Shown here: in pieces, positions 31,121-40,505 of the stretch
Position numbering within the stretch: the first letter of the stretch is position 1
How the letters are laid out: each line of letters begins with the position of its first letter
Source of the DNA: Akkermansiaceae bacterium
GTDB lineage: Bacteria > Verrucomicrobiota > Verrucomicrobiia > Verrucomicrobiales > Akkermansiaceae
Length of the DNA stretch: 41,467 nt
NCBI GenBank assembly: GCA_023301335.1
Contig: JALZVA010000189.1
Span: 1-41,467, forward strand
Direction: 5' to 3'
Notes under the pieces: model-generated
The model's input: only the letters and a program-made list of their open reading frames with translations
Database searches by the model: none
Told to the model about the DNA's origin: nothing
Made by a program: the position numbers and the translations under genes

Positions 31121-32179
31121 ATGCTAACCGACATCATGAATGCTGCACTTTCAAAAATCGAAGCCGGACTTGAGCTTAACCAACGTGAGATTGAACACGT
31201 TGCTGATATGCTACTCAACGAATCCGTCGATATCACTCACAAGGCAGACTTTCTACGCGCTTTCACCAACAAGGGCGAGACACCAGCTGAGATCGCCGGC
31301 TTTGTTGAAGCGTTCCTAACAAGAGCTATCGATCCGGGCATTCAGAACATGGATCTAACGGGGCCGACCATCGATGTCTGTGGGACTGGCGGGGATAAGC
31401 TAGACCTCTTTAATGTATCCACCACCTGTATGTTCGTAATTGCCGCAGGAGGGGCTACTGTCGTGAAACACGGCAATAGAGGCATCACTTCAAAAAGCGG
31501 AGGCGCTGATGTGTTAGAGGCACTAGGTATCCAGCTCGATGCCTCACCCGAGCTGTTTCGTCAGTGTCTTGAAGAGGCTGGCGTTGGCTTTCTATTTGCC
31601 CAAATGTATCATCCCGCATTCAAAGCTGTCGCACCAGTGAGGAAGCAACTCGCTGAAGAAGGGGTCAGAACGATTTTCAATTTGATAGGCCCTCTTCTCA
31701 ACCCCGCCCGTCCAAAGTGTCAGCTCGTCGGGATCTGCCAGCAAGGCCTGCGCCACTCCTACGCAGAGATTTTATCCCGCCTAGGTAGAGATAGCGCGTG
31801 GGTGGTTCACGGGCAGACTCAGGACGGACGCTCCGTAGATGAAGTCAGTTTGATGGGTTCCACCCTCATTTCTAAGTCTGGAGCATTCCAGGACCTCGAA
31901 GACGAGGAAATATCCCCTGAAGACTTTGGCCTAGCTATCGCACCTATAGCAGATCTTGTGGGCGGTGACGCTGAGGTAAATGCTCAGATCCTCATCGATA
32001 TTCTTTCAGGAAAGGATCAAGGACCCAAGCGTAACATGGTTATTCTTAATGCTGCCGCAGGTCTCGCCTGCGCAGGTCTCGCTGATCACATGGACGACGC
32101 CATCCACCAAGCTACGAATCTGATTGATTCAGGTAAGGCCCTAGAACGCCTCACCAAACTCCAAGCAATTTTTAGCTAG
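31121..32179 (+). CDS. trpD: anthranilate phosphoribosyltransferase
   Basis: TrpD couples anthranilate to PRPP in tryptophan synthesis. The PRPP-binding glycine loop CGTGGDKLDLFNVST (starting near residue 88), KHGNRGITSKSGGADVLEALG and the acidic EVSLMG/ALVGGDAE region match the family. Length is 352, usual for the single-domain enzyme without a TrpG fusion. Starts at 31121 or 31136 are both possible. No other trp genes are adjacent, so the pathway is scattered. A 110-base AT-rich leader separates it from the rhodanese-like gene; I saw no convincing trp leader peptide there. Confidence 0.93.
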   Translation: MLTDIMNAALSKIEAGLELNQREIEHVADMLLNESVDITHKADFLRAFTNKGETPAEIAGFVEAFLTRAIDPGIQNMDLTGPTIDVCGTGGDKLDLFNVSTTCMFVIAAGGATVVKHGNRGITSKSGGADVLEALGIQLDASPELFRQCLEEAGVGFLFAQMYHPAFKAVAPVRKQLAEEGVRTIFNLIGPLLNPARPKCQLVGICQQGLRHSYAEILSRLGRDSAWVVHGQTQDGRSVDEVSLMGSTLISKSGAFQDLEDEEISPEDFGLAIAPIADLVGGDAEVNAQILIDILSGKDQGPKRNMVILNAAAGLACAGLADHMDDAIHQATNLIDSGKALERLTKLQAIFS

Positions 32180-32318
32180 CGCCCTCTCATGGAGCATTCT
32201 AATTCCATACCCTAGATTTCCTCATTTCAGAAAATCGAACTTGCCCAATAACTGGAAGATCATTAGTTTATTTAGCACAGACTGACTTCGTCTATCTAAT
32301 CTGTTCACCTTATCATTT

Positions 32319-34280
32319 ATGAGATCTAAAAAAACGCTTCTTAAAACTGCTCCAACTAAGGCAGATAATATCGCCTACAAACCTTCTAAAGAATTCTCAA
32401 AAAATGCACGCGTGAAGAGCATGGCGGAATACACCCGCATGTATACTGAGTCTATTGAAAAACCTCATGTATTTTGGGCAAGAGAAGCAAAAGAATTACA
32501 GTGGCATAAAAAATGGGATAAGGTCTTAGACTGGAAGGCCCCTCACGCCAAATGGTTTGTAGGAGCAAAACTCAACATCAGTGAAAACTGTGTGGATCGC
32601 CACGTAGAAAACGGCAACGGCAATAAAGCCGCCATCATCTGGGAAGGCGAGCTCGGAGATACGCAAACTATCACCTACCGTCAGCTCCAGCGACAAGTTT
32701 GCCAATTTGCCAACGTCCTTCTCGCTCAAGGTATAAAGTCTAAAGACCGTGTACTTATTTATATGCCCATGATTCCACAAGCTACTGTAGCGATGCTCGC
32801 TTGTGCTAGGATTGGAGCTGTTCACTCAGTCGTCTTCGGAGGATTTTCAGCAGATTCTATCAAAGACCGAATCGAAGACTGTAAGGCAAAGGCTATTATC
32901 ACCGCAGATGGAGGCTACCGTCGTGGAAAAATCGTCCCACTCAAAGCGACCGTCGATGAGGCTCTTAAAAAAGATACGCTGGTAGAAACAGTCATCGTTT
33001 ATAAGCACGCTGGAAATAACATTAAATTTAAGAAAAATAGAGACCTCGACTGGGACACTGAAATGTCTAACGTCCCAGCTCAACACAAAGCGAAAGCATT
33101 TGATGCAGAGCATCCTCTTTTTATTCTCTATACCTCTGGCTCCACAGGAAAGCCTAAAGGCATTCTTCATACCACAGGGGGCTACATGGTAGGAACCTAT
33201 TGCACCTGTAAATACATTTTCGACATGAAGGATACAGATGTCTATTGGTGCACCGCCGATGTTGGTTGGATCACAGGACATTCTTATATCACCTATGGCC
33301 CACTTCTCAACGGAGTCACCCAGCTCATGTATGAAGGTGCACCTAACTATCCAGACTTTAGCCGTTTCTGGAAAATGATAGAAGAACACGGAGTCACGAT
33401 TTTCTACACAGCTCCTACTGCCATCAGAGCGTTTATCAAAGCAGGCGATCAGTTCGTCGATGGCCACGACCTCTCCTCACTCCGATTGTTAGGAACAGTT
33501 GGTGAACCTATTAATCCTGAAGCGTGGAGGTGGTATCATGAAAAAATTGGCGGCGGAAGATGCCCTATTGTGGACACTTGGTGGCAGACGGAAACCGGCG
33601 CCATCATGATCTCCCCTCTCCCCGGAGCCACTCCGATCAAACCCGGCACAGCCACCCGCCCCTTCTTCGGGATTGATGTCGCGATCCTTGACGAAGACGG
33701 AAATGAATGCGGTCCAGACCAACCAGGAAAACTTGTCATCCGCCAACCTTGGCCCTCCATGCTCAGAACTATCTATGGAGATAAAAAGCGCTATCGCGAC
33801 ACCTACTGGAGCGATTACGATGGCTACTACACCGCCGGCGATGGAGCCAAAAAAGGCAAACGTGGAAATATCTATATCATTGGTCGGCTTGATGACGTCC
33901 TCAACGTCTCTGGGCATCGCATAGGAACTGCTGAAGTAGAAAACGTCCTCGTATCTCACAAGACGGTTGCTGAAGCAGCTGTCATTAGTAAACCACACGA
34001 GATCAAAGGCGAAGCCATTGTTTGCTTCGTGACTCTCAAGTCAAACGCCACTCAAAGTGACGAGCTCAAAGCAGAGCTCCGTAACCACGTTGGTAAAATC
34101 ATCGGTGCTATAGCAAAACCTGATGACATCCACTTTGCCCCAGCTCTCCCTAAAACAAGATCTGGTAAAATCATGAGAAGACTTCTCAAGGAGCTTGTAA
34201 AAACGGGAAACATCACGGGGAATGTTACAACGCTTGAAGACAGCAAAGTCATCGACGATTTGCGCAAGAGCATAAAATAA
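32319..34280 (+). CDS. acs: acetyl-CoA synthetase (AMP-forming)
   Basis: Acs activates acetate to acetyl-CoA via acetyl-AMP in the cytoplasm. The P-loop motif YTSGSTGKPKG, the VGEPINPEAW hinge region, DTWWQTETGAI and YYTAGDGA, and the C-terminal PKTRSGKIMRR are complete. Lys617 in the last motif corresponds to the lysine acetylated to switch off the enzyme in Salmonella and others. The 653 length is standard, and the motif AVHSVVFGGFS near residue 170 helps separate it from propionyl-CoA synthetase. It stands alone; the 139-base leader has no obvious regulatory element, and a bidirectional terminator follows. Confidence 0.96.
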   Translation: MRSKKTLLKTAPTKADNIAYKPSKEFSKNARVKSMAEYTRMYTESIEKPHVFWAREAKELQWHKKWDKVLDWKAPHAKWFVGAKLNISENCVDRHVENGNGNKAAIIWEGELGDTQTITYRQLQRQVCQFANVLLAQGIKSKDRVLIYMPMIPQATVAMLACARIGAVHSVVFGGFSADSIKDRIEDCKAKAIITADGGYRRGKIVPLKATVDEALKKDTLVETVIVYKHAGNNIKFKKNRDLDWDTEMSNVPAQHKAKAFDAEHPLFILYTSGSTGKPKGILHTTGGYMVGTYCTCKYIFDMKDTDVYWCTADVGWITGHSYITYGPLLNGVTQLMYEGAPNYPDFSRFWKMIEEHGVTIFYTAPTAIRAFIKAGDQFVDGHDLSSLRLLGTVGEPINPEAWRWYHEKIGGGRCPIVDTWWQTETGAIMISPLPGATPIKPGTATRPFFGIDVAILDEDGNECGPDQPGKLVIRQPWPSMLRTIYGDKKRYRDTYWSDYDGYYTAGDGAKKGKRGNIYIIGRLDDVLNVSGHRIGTAEVENVLVSHKTVAEAAVISKPHEIKGEAIVCFVTLKSNATQSDELKAELRNHVGKIIGAIAKPDDIHFAPALPKTRSGKIMRRLLKELVKTGNITGNVTTLEDSKVIDDLRKSIK

Positions 34281-34295
34281 TATTCTAAGGGTTCT

Positions 34296-34319
34296 CTGGA
34301 GCTGTATTTAGAGCTCCAG
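34296..34319 (+). terminator. hairpin after acs
   Basis: An 8-bp perfect stem CTGGAGCT / AGCTCCAG around an eight-base loop lies 16 bases after the acs stop. There is no T-run, so it may protect the mRNA end and act with the stronger hairpin about 40 bases downstream. Confidence 0.4.
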
Positions 34320-34357
34320 TGCTCTGCCAATAGAATCCGCATTACTAGTAATAACAA

Positions 34358-34395
34358 AAAAGTTGAGATCCTCAGTTTAGAGAATCTCAACTTTT
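34358..34395. terminator. bidirectional terminator between acs and the YHS gene
   Basis: A perfect 12-bp stem (34358-34369 with 34384-34395), AAAAGTTGAGAT paired with its complement, encloses a 14-base loop that can pair further (CTC/GAG). A- and T-tracts at its base give both strands a terminal U-rich end, fitting two converging genes. Confidence 0.8.
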
Positions 34396-34425
34396 ATTAA
34401 AACTAGCTAGATAAAACTTCCCAGC

Positions 34426-34905
34426 TTATTCCTTATCAAACTGAGGTAAGACCCCTGCTTCTTTTGCTTTTTCAAAAGCACCCTGAGGATCTTTGTTCCA
34501 CTTTCTGTCGATATCACTCTGTTTGAAAAAATAAATTTTCTTTCCCTCATATTCAATCGATGGGCTATTCGGCGCCACTACTGTATCTTTTCTGATCGCA
34601 CAATAGCGCTGCTCCATCAGTTCGATCTCATCTAGCTCTTTCTGTAGCTCTTCAGAGATGTTTTCCAGCTGTGGAATGAGCTTTAGCTCACGGCCCACTT
34701 TCAGATAATATTTAGGGTTACTCTTCCAAGCTTTCGAACAGCCTCCACAACACATGTAGATCTTAGTCCCTTCAAATTCGACAACATCTTCTACATCAAT
34801 TTCGTCTTCGATCATGATCGGACAAAGTGTCTGCTCCTCAGCAAGTGAAGTAGGCAGCATGTAAAGGGCTGCTAAGCTAAACGGTAATAATTTTTTAAAC
34901 ATCAT
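34426..34905 (-). CDS. exported protein with tandem YHS-like domains
   Basis: This is a 159-residue exported protein (signal peptide about 1-22, ending SLA). Two YHS-like units follow. The first (about 25-70) has CPIM and YMCCGGCSKAWKSNPKYYL, a full set of Cys for metal binding. The second (about 95-155) has QRYCAIRK and GKKIYFFKQSDIDRKWNKDPQGAF but lacks the CCGGC cluster. YHS domains occur in metal-handling proteins, and secreted small YHS proteins are frequent in Verrucomicrobiota and Planctomycetota, where the role is uncharacterised. The gene stands alone and is divergent from valS. Confidence 0.82.
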   Translation of the reverse strand: MMFKKLLPFSLAALYMLPTSLAEEQTLCPIMIEDEIDVEDVVEFEGTKIYMCCGGCSKAWKSNPKYYLKVGRELKLIPQLENISEELQKELDEIELMEQRYCAIRKDTVVAPNSPSIEYEGKKIYFFKQSDIDRKWNKDPQGAFEKAKEAGVLPQFDKE

Positions 34906-35125
34906 AGTATTTTTATTTGTAAGGATAATACAACATCTTCAAAATAACGCAAGAAACTACCCGTGATAGTAATTTACTCAATGCAAACTCACTCGCTAAA
35001 GGAATCTAAAAAACCGCTATAAAACTCCCTTTCAACCTCCTCTAGAGCCCATTCCAACCTTGACTAGCATGAACCCTCATGCCACACCTCCTCGACTGTA
35101 TTCACACACACATTCTATTTTTGCC

Positions 35126-37831
35126 ATGAGCGACTTACCCACAGCATACGAACCACAAGAGGTGGAAAAAAATTGGTACCAAACATGGCTTGATAACGCC
35201 TGTTTTTCTGCTGATTCGCAATCCAGTAAAGAAGGTTATTCGATTGTTATTCCCCCACCTAATGTCACAGGTATTCTTCACCTTGGCCATGTGCTAAATA
35301 ACACTATTCAAGACCTCCTCGCACGTAGAGCACGTCAAGAGGGGAAAGAAGTCCTCTGGCTCCCTGGCACGGACCACGCAGGAATTGCCACTCAAACAAA
35401 GGTTGAAACCCAGCTCCGCGAAGAGGATGGGAAGTCAAAGCATGACATTGGCCGAGATGCATTCTTAGAAAAAGTTTGGGACTGGAAAGACAAGCATGGT
35501 GGTATCATTGTCTCTCAGCTTAAACGCTTAGGTTGCTCATGTGACTGGGAGCGTGAGCGTTTCACCATGGATAAAGATTATTCACAGTGGGTTTCTGAAG
35601 TCTTTTGCCAACTTTTCAAAGAAGGGTTAATCTACCGAGGGAAGCGTATGGTCAACTGGTGCCCAAAGTCTCTCACAGCCCTCTCAGACGAAGAGGTCAT
35701 CATGAAGCCAAAGCAGTCTAAACTCTACTTCATGAAATATGAATTAGTCGACCAGCCAGGTAAGTTCTTAGAGATTTCCACCACGCGTCCTGAAACCCTC
35801 ATGGGAGATATCGCTGTTGCCGTGCACCCAGAAGACGAACGCTACACAGCACTCGTGGGTAAAAAAGTCCGCCGCCCTTTCCCTGAAGCAGAAATTAGTA
35901 TTATTGCTGATGAGCATGTCGATAAAGAGTTCGGCACAGGATGTTTAAAAATCACACCCGCTCACGATAAAGCGGACTTTGAAATTGGAGAACGTCACAA
36001 CCTCGAAATCATCGATGTCCTTCATGCAGATGGAACCATCAACTGCCCGGAAGTTCCCGAACTTGATAAACTCGATCGCTTCCAAGCTCGCCGTAAAGCA
36101 GCTGAGATGCTCGAAGAAAAAGGACTCCTCATTAAAGTCGAAGAGTATGAAAATAATGTAGGTTTTTCCGAACGTGCAGACGTTGTGGTCGAACCTCGTA
36201 TCTCTATGCAGTGGTTCTTAAAATACCCATGTGTCGAAGCCTCCAAAGATGCCGTTGCTAACGGAGAGATTAACTTCCGTCCAGCGCGCTGGGCAAAGAC
36301 CTACGACCACTGGCTCACCAATATCCAAGACTGGTGTATTTCACGCCAACTCTGGTGGGGTCATCAAATTCCTGTATGGTATAAAAAAGAGAAAGCCTTT
36401 GATCTCAAAGAAGCTGAAAAACTTGACCTCTCCCACCTTGACTCCGGAGACATCTACGTGGGCACTACCCCACCATCAGATCCTGATCTCTGGGAGCGTG
36501 ATGAGGATGTTATGGACACTTGGTTTTCCTCATGGCTCTGGCCATTCGCCACTATGAATGAGAAGGAACAGGAAAAGTTCTACCCCACTGCTGATCTCGT
36601 CACCGGCCCTGATATCATCTTCTTCTGGGTAGCACGCATGATCATGGCTGGTTACCGTTTCAAAAACGAGCTTCCCTTTAAGAACGTTTATTTCACTGCT
36701 CTTATCCGTGATAAGCAGGGGCGTAAAATGTCTAAATCCTTAGGGAACTCTCCCGACCCTATTAAAATCATGGATGCCTACGGAGCAGATGGACTCCGCT
36801 TTGCCCTCATGCGCACCGCTCCTGTCGACTCTGATATCCGCTTCCTCGATGAAGTCTGTCAAAAAACAGGGGAAACCATCTTCCCGCAAGTTGAAGAAGG
36901 TAGAAACTTTGCTAACAAGCTCTACAACGCTGCCCGCTTCCGCCAAATGCAGGACACTCCGAAAGTCGCCCTAACAAACACTGAGCAACTTCCTGTCTTC
37001 CATATTCACATCCTCACCAAGCTAGATGAATTAGGAGAAAAGCTTCAAAAATCTCTCGCTGATTACCGGTTTAACGATATGTGTGCAGCTCTCTACGAGT
37101 TCTTCTGGACTGAGTATTGTGATAAGTTCTTAGAAGCTGTGAAGGGTGATTTCCGCTCACAGGATCAGCAAGCTAGAACTAATACGCTCGCTACTATCGA
37201 CGCCGTGCTTGAGCGCTTTCTCGCCTACCTTCACCCGCTCATGCCGCATATCACAGAAGAGCTATCTAACAAATTAGGCTACACCGCCGATGGGGAGTTC
37301 CTCATGCAAAAAGCTCTCCCTAACGCTCCCATCCTGGCGAGTTTAAGCTCAGAGAAGAAACAAGAGGCTGAAAGCATCACTAACAGCTGCTATGACACCG
37401 CAAGTCAACTCCGCAACCTTAAAGCGGAATACAACCTCGCGGCCAGTAAAGATGTCTCTTTCAAGGTGAAGCCTCTAGCCGCATGGGTGGAGAATCAGTT
37501 AGATACCCTTAGCGTTCTAGTTGGAGCCAAAAACATTACTATTGAGCCAGACTACAGTGCCGCCAAAGGTACACCTGTCGCAATCACTGCAATTGGTGAG
37601 GTTCACATGCCTCTAGATGGACTCATCGATGTAGAAGCAGAGACGAAGCGACTCAACACCCAGATCGATAAGGCCAATAAGGAAATTGCCAAGATCAATG
37701 GTAAATTAGGTAATGAAAATTTCGTTGCAAGAGCCCCAGAGGAACTTGTGCAAAAAGAAAAATCAGCTCTAGCTGAAGCAGAAGGCAAACTCACCCAACT
37801 GCATGAAATGCTTGCAGCACTCACCGCATAA
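35126..37831 (+). CDS. valS: valyl-tRNA synthetase
   Basis: ValS charges tRNA-Val. The class I signatures are HLGH (within PPPNVTGILHLGHVLN, near residue 53) and KMSKS (GRKMSKSLGNS); the editing domain (CP1) lies between, with STTRPETLMGDIAVAVHP. The C-terminal 70 residues form the ValS coiled coil (about 830-900, heptads rich in Lys/Glu). I start it at 35126 (MSDLPTAYEPQEVEKNWY), giving 901 residues; a start at 35060 would prepend 22 residues unlike the family. The spacer of about 150 bases upstream shows no T-box hallmark. engB follows after 46 bases. Confidence 0.97.
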   Translation: MSDLPTAYEPQEVEKNWYQTWLDNACFSADSQSSKEGYSIVIPPPNVTGILHLGHVLNNTIQDLLARRARQEGKEVLWLPGTDHAGIATQTKVETQLREEDGKSKHDIGRDAFLEKVWDWKDKHGGIIVSQLKRLGCSCDWERERFTMDKDYSQWVSEVFCQLFKEGLIYRGKRMVNWCPKSLTALSDEEVIMKPKQSKLYFMKYELVDQPGKFLEISTTRPETLMGDIAVAVHPEDERYTALVGKKVRRPFPEAEISIIADEHVDKEFGTGCLKITPAHDKADFEIGERHNLEIIDVLHADGTINCPEVPELDKLDRFQARRKAAEMLEEKGLLIKVEEYENNVGFSERADVVVEPRISMQWFLKYPCVEASKDAVANGEINFRPARWAKTYDHWLTNIQDWCISRQLWWGHQIPVWYKKEKAFDLKEAEKLDLSHLDSGDIYVGTTPPSDPDLWERDEDVMDTWFSSWLWPFATMNEKEQEKFYPTADLVTGPDIIFFWVARMIMAGYRFKNELPFKNVYFTALIRDKQGRKMSKSLGNSPDPIKIMDAYGADGLRFALMRTAPVDSDIRFLDEVCQKTGETIFPQVEEGRNFANKLYNAARFRQMQDTPKVALTNTEQLPVFHIHILTKLDELGEKLQKSLADYRFNDMCAALYEFFWTEYCDKFLEAVKGDFRSQDQQARTNTLATIDAVLERFLAYLHPLMPHITEELSNKLGYTADGEFLMQKALPNAPILASLSSEKKQEAESITNSCYDTASQLRNLKAEYNLAASKDVSFKVKPLAAWVENQLDTLSVLVGAKNITIEPDYSAAKGTPVAITAIGEVHMPLDGLIDVEAETKRLNTQIDKANKEIAKINGKLGNENFVARAPEELVQKEKSALAEAEGKLTQLHEMLAALTA

Positions 37832-37877
37832 AGTACTAGCGCCCTCCAGCTTCCAATTCTTAACAACCTAACACCTT

Positions 37878-38471
37878 ATGCAGATTCACCAGTCCGAGTT
37901 CATAAAGAGCCACATTAGCTTCGATAGCCTCACTGAGACTGATCGTCCAGAGTTTGCCTTCGTAGGCCGATCAAACGTAGGTAAGTCCTCGCTCATCAAT
38001 ATGATCGTGGGAGGTAAAAAAAACATCGCCTTGGTCTCTTCTAAGCCAGGACGCACACAGATGATCAATGAATTCCTCATCAACAAAAAATGGAATCTTG
38101 TTGATCTCCCTGGATACGGGTACGCGAAAACAAGTAAGTCTCAGCAAAATAAGTTCCAAGAATTTGTCTCAGAGTATTTACTTAACCGTGAAAACCTCAC
38201 TTGTGTCTTTGCTCTCATCGACTCAAAAATCTCCCCTCAGCAAATCGACCTTGAATTCACGAAATGGCTTATGGACGCAGAGATTCCTTTTATTCTTATC
38301 TTCACTAAAGCGGATAAGTCTAAGCCTAACGCCTCACTTCGTAATATTGAAAAATTTTATGAAGAAATGGCTCAATTCTGCGAAGGCCCGCCTCGCTATT
38401 TCCTCACATCTTCTTCAAACCGACAGGGCCGTAAGGATGTGTTAGACTTCATCGATCTTGCTATCCAGTAA
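37878..38471 (+). CDS. engB: ribosome-biogenesis GTPase EngB/YsxC
   Basis: EngB is an essential GTPase for assembly of the large ribosomal subunit. G1 is GRSNVGKSSL, the switch region has SKPGRTQMINEF, G3 is DLPGYGYAK, G4 is TKADK and G5 is the SS-x3 region near the end (TSSSNRQG). Length (197) is normal. The start at 37878 gives MQIHQSEFIKSH, the usual family opening. It follows valS at 46 bases and may share its transcript; downstream it converges with tamA, with a symmetric hairpin at the junction. Confidence 0.96.
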   Translation: MQIHQSEFIKSHISFDSLTETDRPEFAFVGRSNVGKSSLINMIVGGKKNIALVSSKPGRTQMINEFLINKKWNLVDLPGYGYAKTSKSQQNKFQEFVSEYLLNRENLTCVFALIDSKISPQQIDLEFTKWLMDAEIPFILIFTKADKSKPNASLRNIEKFYEEMAQFCEGPPRYFLTSSSNRQGRKDVLDFIDLAIQ

Positions 38472-38497
38472 TTTTAAAGAGCCTCACCTCTTTAAAA
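38472..38497. terminator. symmetric hairpin between engB and tamA
   Basis: A perfect 10-bp stem (TTTTAAAGAG with CTCTTTAAAA) and a six-base loop start one base after the engB stop and overlap the tamA stop codon. The stem is AT-rich and no long T-run follows, so it is a plausible but weak two-way terminator. Confidence 0.5.
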
Positions 38498-40498
38498 ATT
38501 CGTTCCAATACTGAAGTGGAAAGTTCCGCTTGGTTCACCCTCTTTTTTATTCAGGTTTCTACCATACTCTAAGCGCACTGCACCAATAGGGATATCAATC
38601 CGTGCTCCGATTCCCGCAGCATAGCTCGCGTCACTCAGACCAAAATCTTCTATATCAGAGTATAGCTGACCAGCATCTACAAAAGCTATTACTTTAAATG
38701 GCTCAGAGATCGTGCGGATATATTCGGCACTCGCCAACCAATACGCTTCCCCACCAAGCGATTCTCCACTAATTGATTGTGGCCCAAGTTCTCTTTCGTC
38801 AAATGCTCTCTGCGTATTCGCCCCGCCACTAAACAAGCGGATATCTATCGGCAGATTAGAAGAATCTGAAGGCTTAATCCCAGCGAAACGCACCCGAGTC
38901 ACGACGCTGTTTTGCTCGTTCAGTGCAAAACGGTAAGAATGCTCTGTCTCGGCTCGTAGAAAGGCGTTGCTCGCATCTCCTGCAATCAACCCAGTTTCTA
39001 ACAATGTTCGCCCATGATAGCCCTTAGTAGGTAACAGCCTATTATCTCTTAGATCCACGACCTGCTCCAACCCGAATCTAGAGACCCCGTAGTCACTGGG
39101 CCCTAGCTCCGCATCGCTTAACTGCGTTGACGAAGAAGAAGCATATTCAATATTTCCAAAAAGACGCGTAGCGTAGTTACTATTCGGTTTCCATACAAAG
39201 GAAGACTCAAACCCTCCTTTTTTTGTCCTATACCCTTCATTGTTACGCTCGACCAAATACGCTCTGGCATGAAACGCAATTGGGGAATTAAATATCCTTG
39301 GTTCAACAATCCCCACCTCACCTAACAAACCACGAGAACTAAACTCGCCCCCAATATAAACATTCCTCAAACTCCCATGATAATTTCGGTTAGAATAGGT
39401 AGAACCAATAATAAAGCCTTCATAAGATCCGAACCCTCCATACACCTTCACTGATCTTGCATCCGCTTCTTCCACCTCAACCTCCAAATTCACCTCGTCT
39501 ACCCCTGCAATTTGAACTGGACGTACCACCACACTTTTAAATGCACCCGTTGCAATGAGCTTTGCGACAACCTTATTAATCTCTGCCGCATCATAATTCT
39601 CTCCTTTTTGATCTCCAAAGTAGCGAGATATTTTTCTCCTCTTCGTTTTCTCCTGCCCCTTCACAACTACCTTATTCACCTTATACTGAGCCCCTGCATT
39701 TACGTTAAAACTTATTTTTGTCGTCTTGTTTAAATGCACTACCTTTGTCTGAATTTTGGCAAATTGATACCCGTTAGACGCGTAGAAATTTTCTACTAAT
39801 TGTCGCATTTTATTGATGTGCTCTGTGCTCGCCACACCTCCTACGAGAGATTCTATCTGAGGGTAAATTTTATTCAAATGTGCTTCACTCACTCCTGAAA
39901 AAAATGGTTTTTCTATCACAAGGCGTTGCCCTGAAGTAATCGTTAATGATACGTTCATCCACTTTTCGCCACGGTCTCTTTGCTTAGAATTTAGCTTCAC
40001 CGAAGCATTCCAATAGCCTTGAGATTTGAGATAATTTCTCACATTTTCGACCCCTCGCTCAACATATTCTTCAATATAAGGGGCGTTCTTACTCGATACC
40101 AATTCTGTCTCTACCAAAGGCTGGAGAAAATATTCCCTTAGTTCTTCAGAAGACATCACTTCAGAATGGTTCGAGCTAATCGTCCCAAAGAGATAGCGTT
40201 CACCTGAGTTCACATCCAAGCCGATGATATTCGATCCTGGTAGTTTCCACTCGACATTCACATCCGGGTAGCCAGAGCGGATCATGATCCTTCTCAGAAA
40301 AAACGCAGCGTCATCTGCTCTCCAACTGGATGCATCACGCTTAAGGATAAACTCTAAGCGAGGTGTTAGCTTTTCCATCGCTAACTCTTCCCTCTCCTTA
40401 CTTAGACCTGTAATCTGAATCGTCGCAGCATGCCCTAGCCCACAATAGAGCAAGGTCATACACAACAATTTCAGAACCTGTCTTTTTTTTCTCCTCAT
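38492..40498 (-). CDS. tamA: Omp85-family outer-membrane protein, TamA-like
   Basis: This is a 668-residue outer-membrane protein of the BamA/TamA superfamily. A signal peptide (about 1-24, ending GHA) precedes POTRA domains (about 25-330; the pattern SGQRLVIEKPFFSGV ... YKVNKVVVKGQEKTKRRKI marks them) and a C-terminal 16-strand barrel, with the Omp85 lid motif (LFSGGANTQRAFDERELGP, a variant of the VRGF/Y element) and a last strand ending FHFSIGTNF. It directly follows tamB (7 bases apart), which argues for TamA over BamA. The start is ATG at 40498; a GTG one codon upstream is also possible. TamAB inserts autotransporter-type proteins and is linked to lipid transport. Confidence 0.88.
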   Translation of the reverse strand: MRRKKRQVLKLLCMTLLYCGLGHAATIQITGLSKEREELAMEKLTPRLEFILKRDASSWRADDAAFFLRRIMIRSGYPDVNVEWKLPGSNIIGLDVNSGERYLFGTISSNHSEVMSSEELREYFLQPLVETELVSSKNAPYIEEYVERGVENVRNYLKSQGYWNASVKLNSKQRDRGEKWMNVSLTITSGQRLVIEKPFFSGVSEAHLNKIYPQIESLVGGVASTEHINKMRQLVENFYASNGYQFAKIQTKVVHLNKTTKISFNVNAGAQYKVNKVVVKGQEKTKRRKISRYFGDQKGENYDAAEINKVVAKLIATGAFKSVVVRPVQIAGVDEVNLEVEVEEADARSVKVYGGFGSYEGFIIGSTYSNRNYHGSLRNVYIGGEFSSRGLLGEVGIVEPRIFNSPIAFHARAYLVERNNEGYRTKKGGFESSFVWKPNSNYATRLFGNIEYASSSSTQLSDAELGPSDYGVSRFGLEQVVDLRDNRLLPTKGYHGRTLLETGLIAGDASNAFLRAETEHSYRFALNEQNSVVTRVRFAGIKPSDSSNLPIDIRLFSGGANTQRAFDERELGPQSISGESLGGEAYWLASAEYIRTISEPFKVIAFVDAGQLYSDIEDFGLSDASYAAGIGARIDIPIGAVRLEYGRNLNKKEGEPSGTFHFSIGTNF

Positions 40499-40505
40499 CA
40501 CGAAA

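Noticed and set aside
32847..33998. Long antisense frames inside acs
   Set aside because: They lie opposite a complete, strongly conserved enzyme and have no recognisable domain; they are shadows of its codon pattern.
34906..35125. T-box riboswitch upstream of valS
   Set aside because: I saw no specifier-loop architecture or T-box antiterminator consensus, and such elements are essentially restricted to Firmicutes and relatives.
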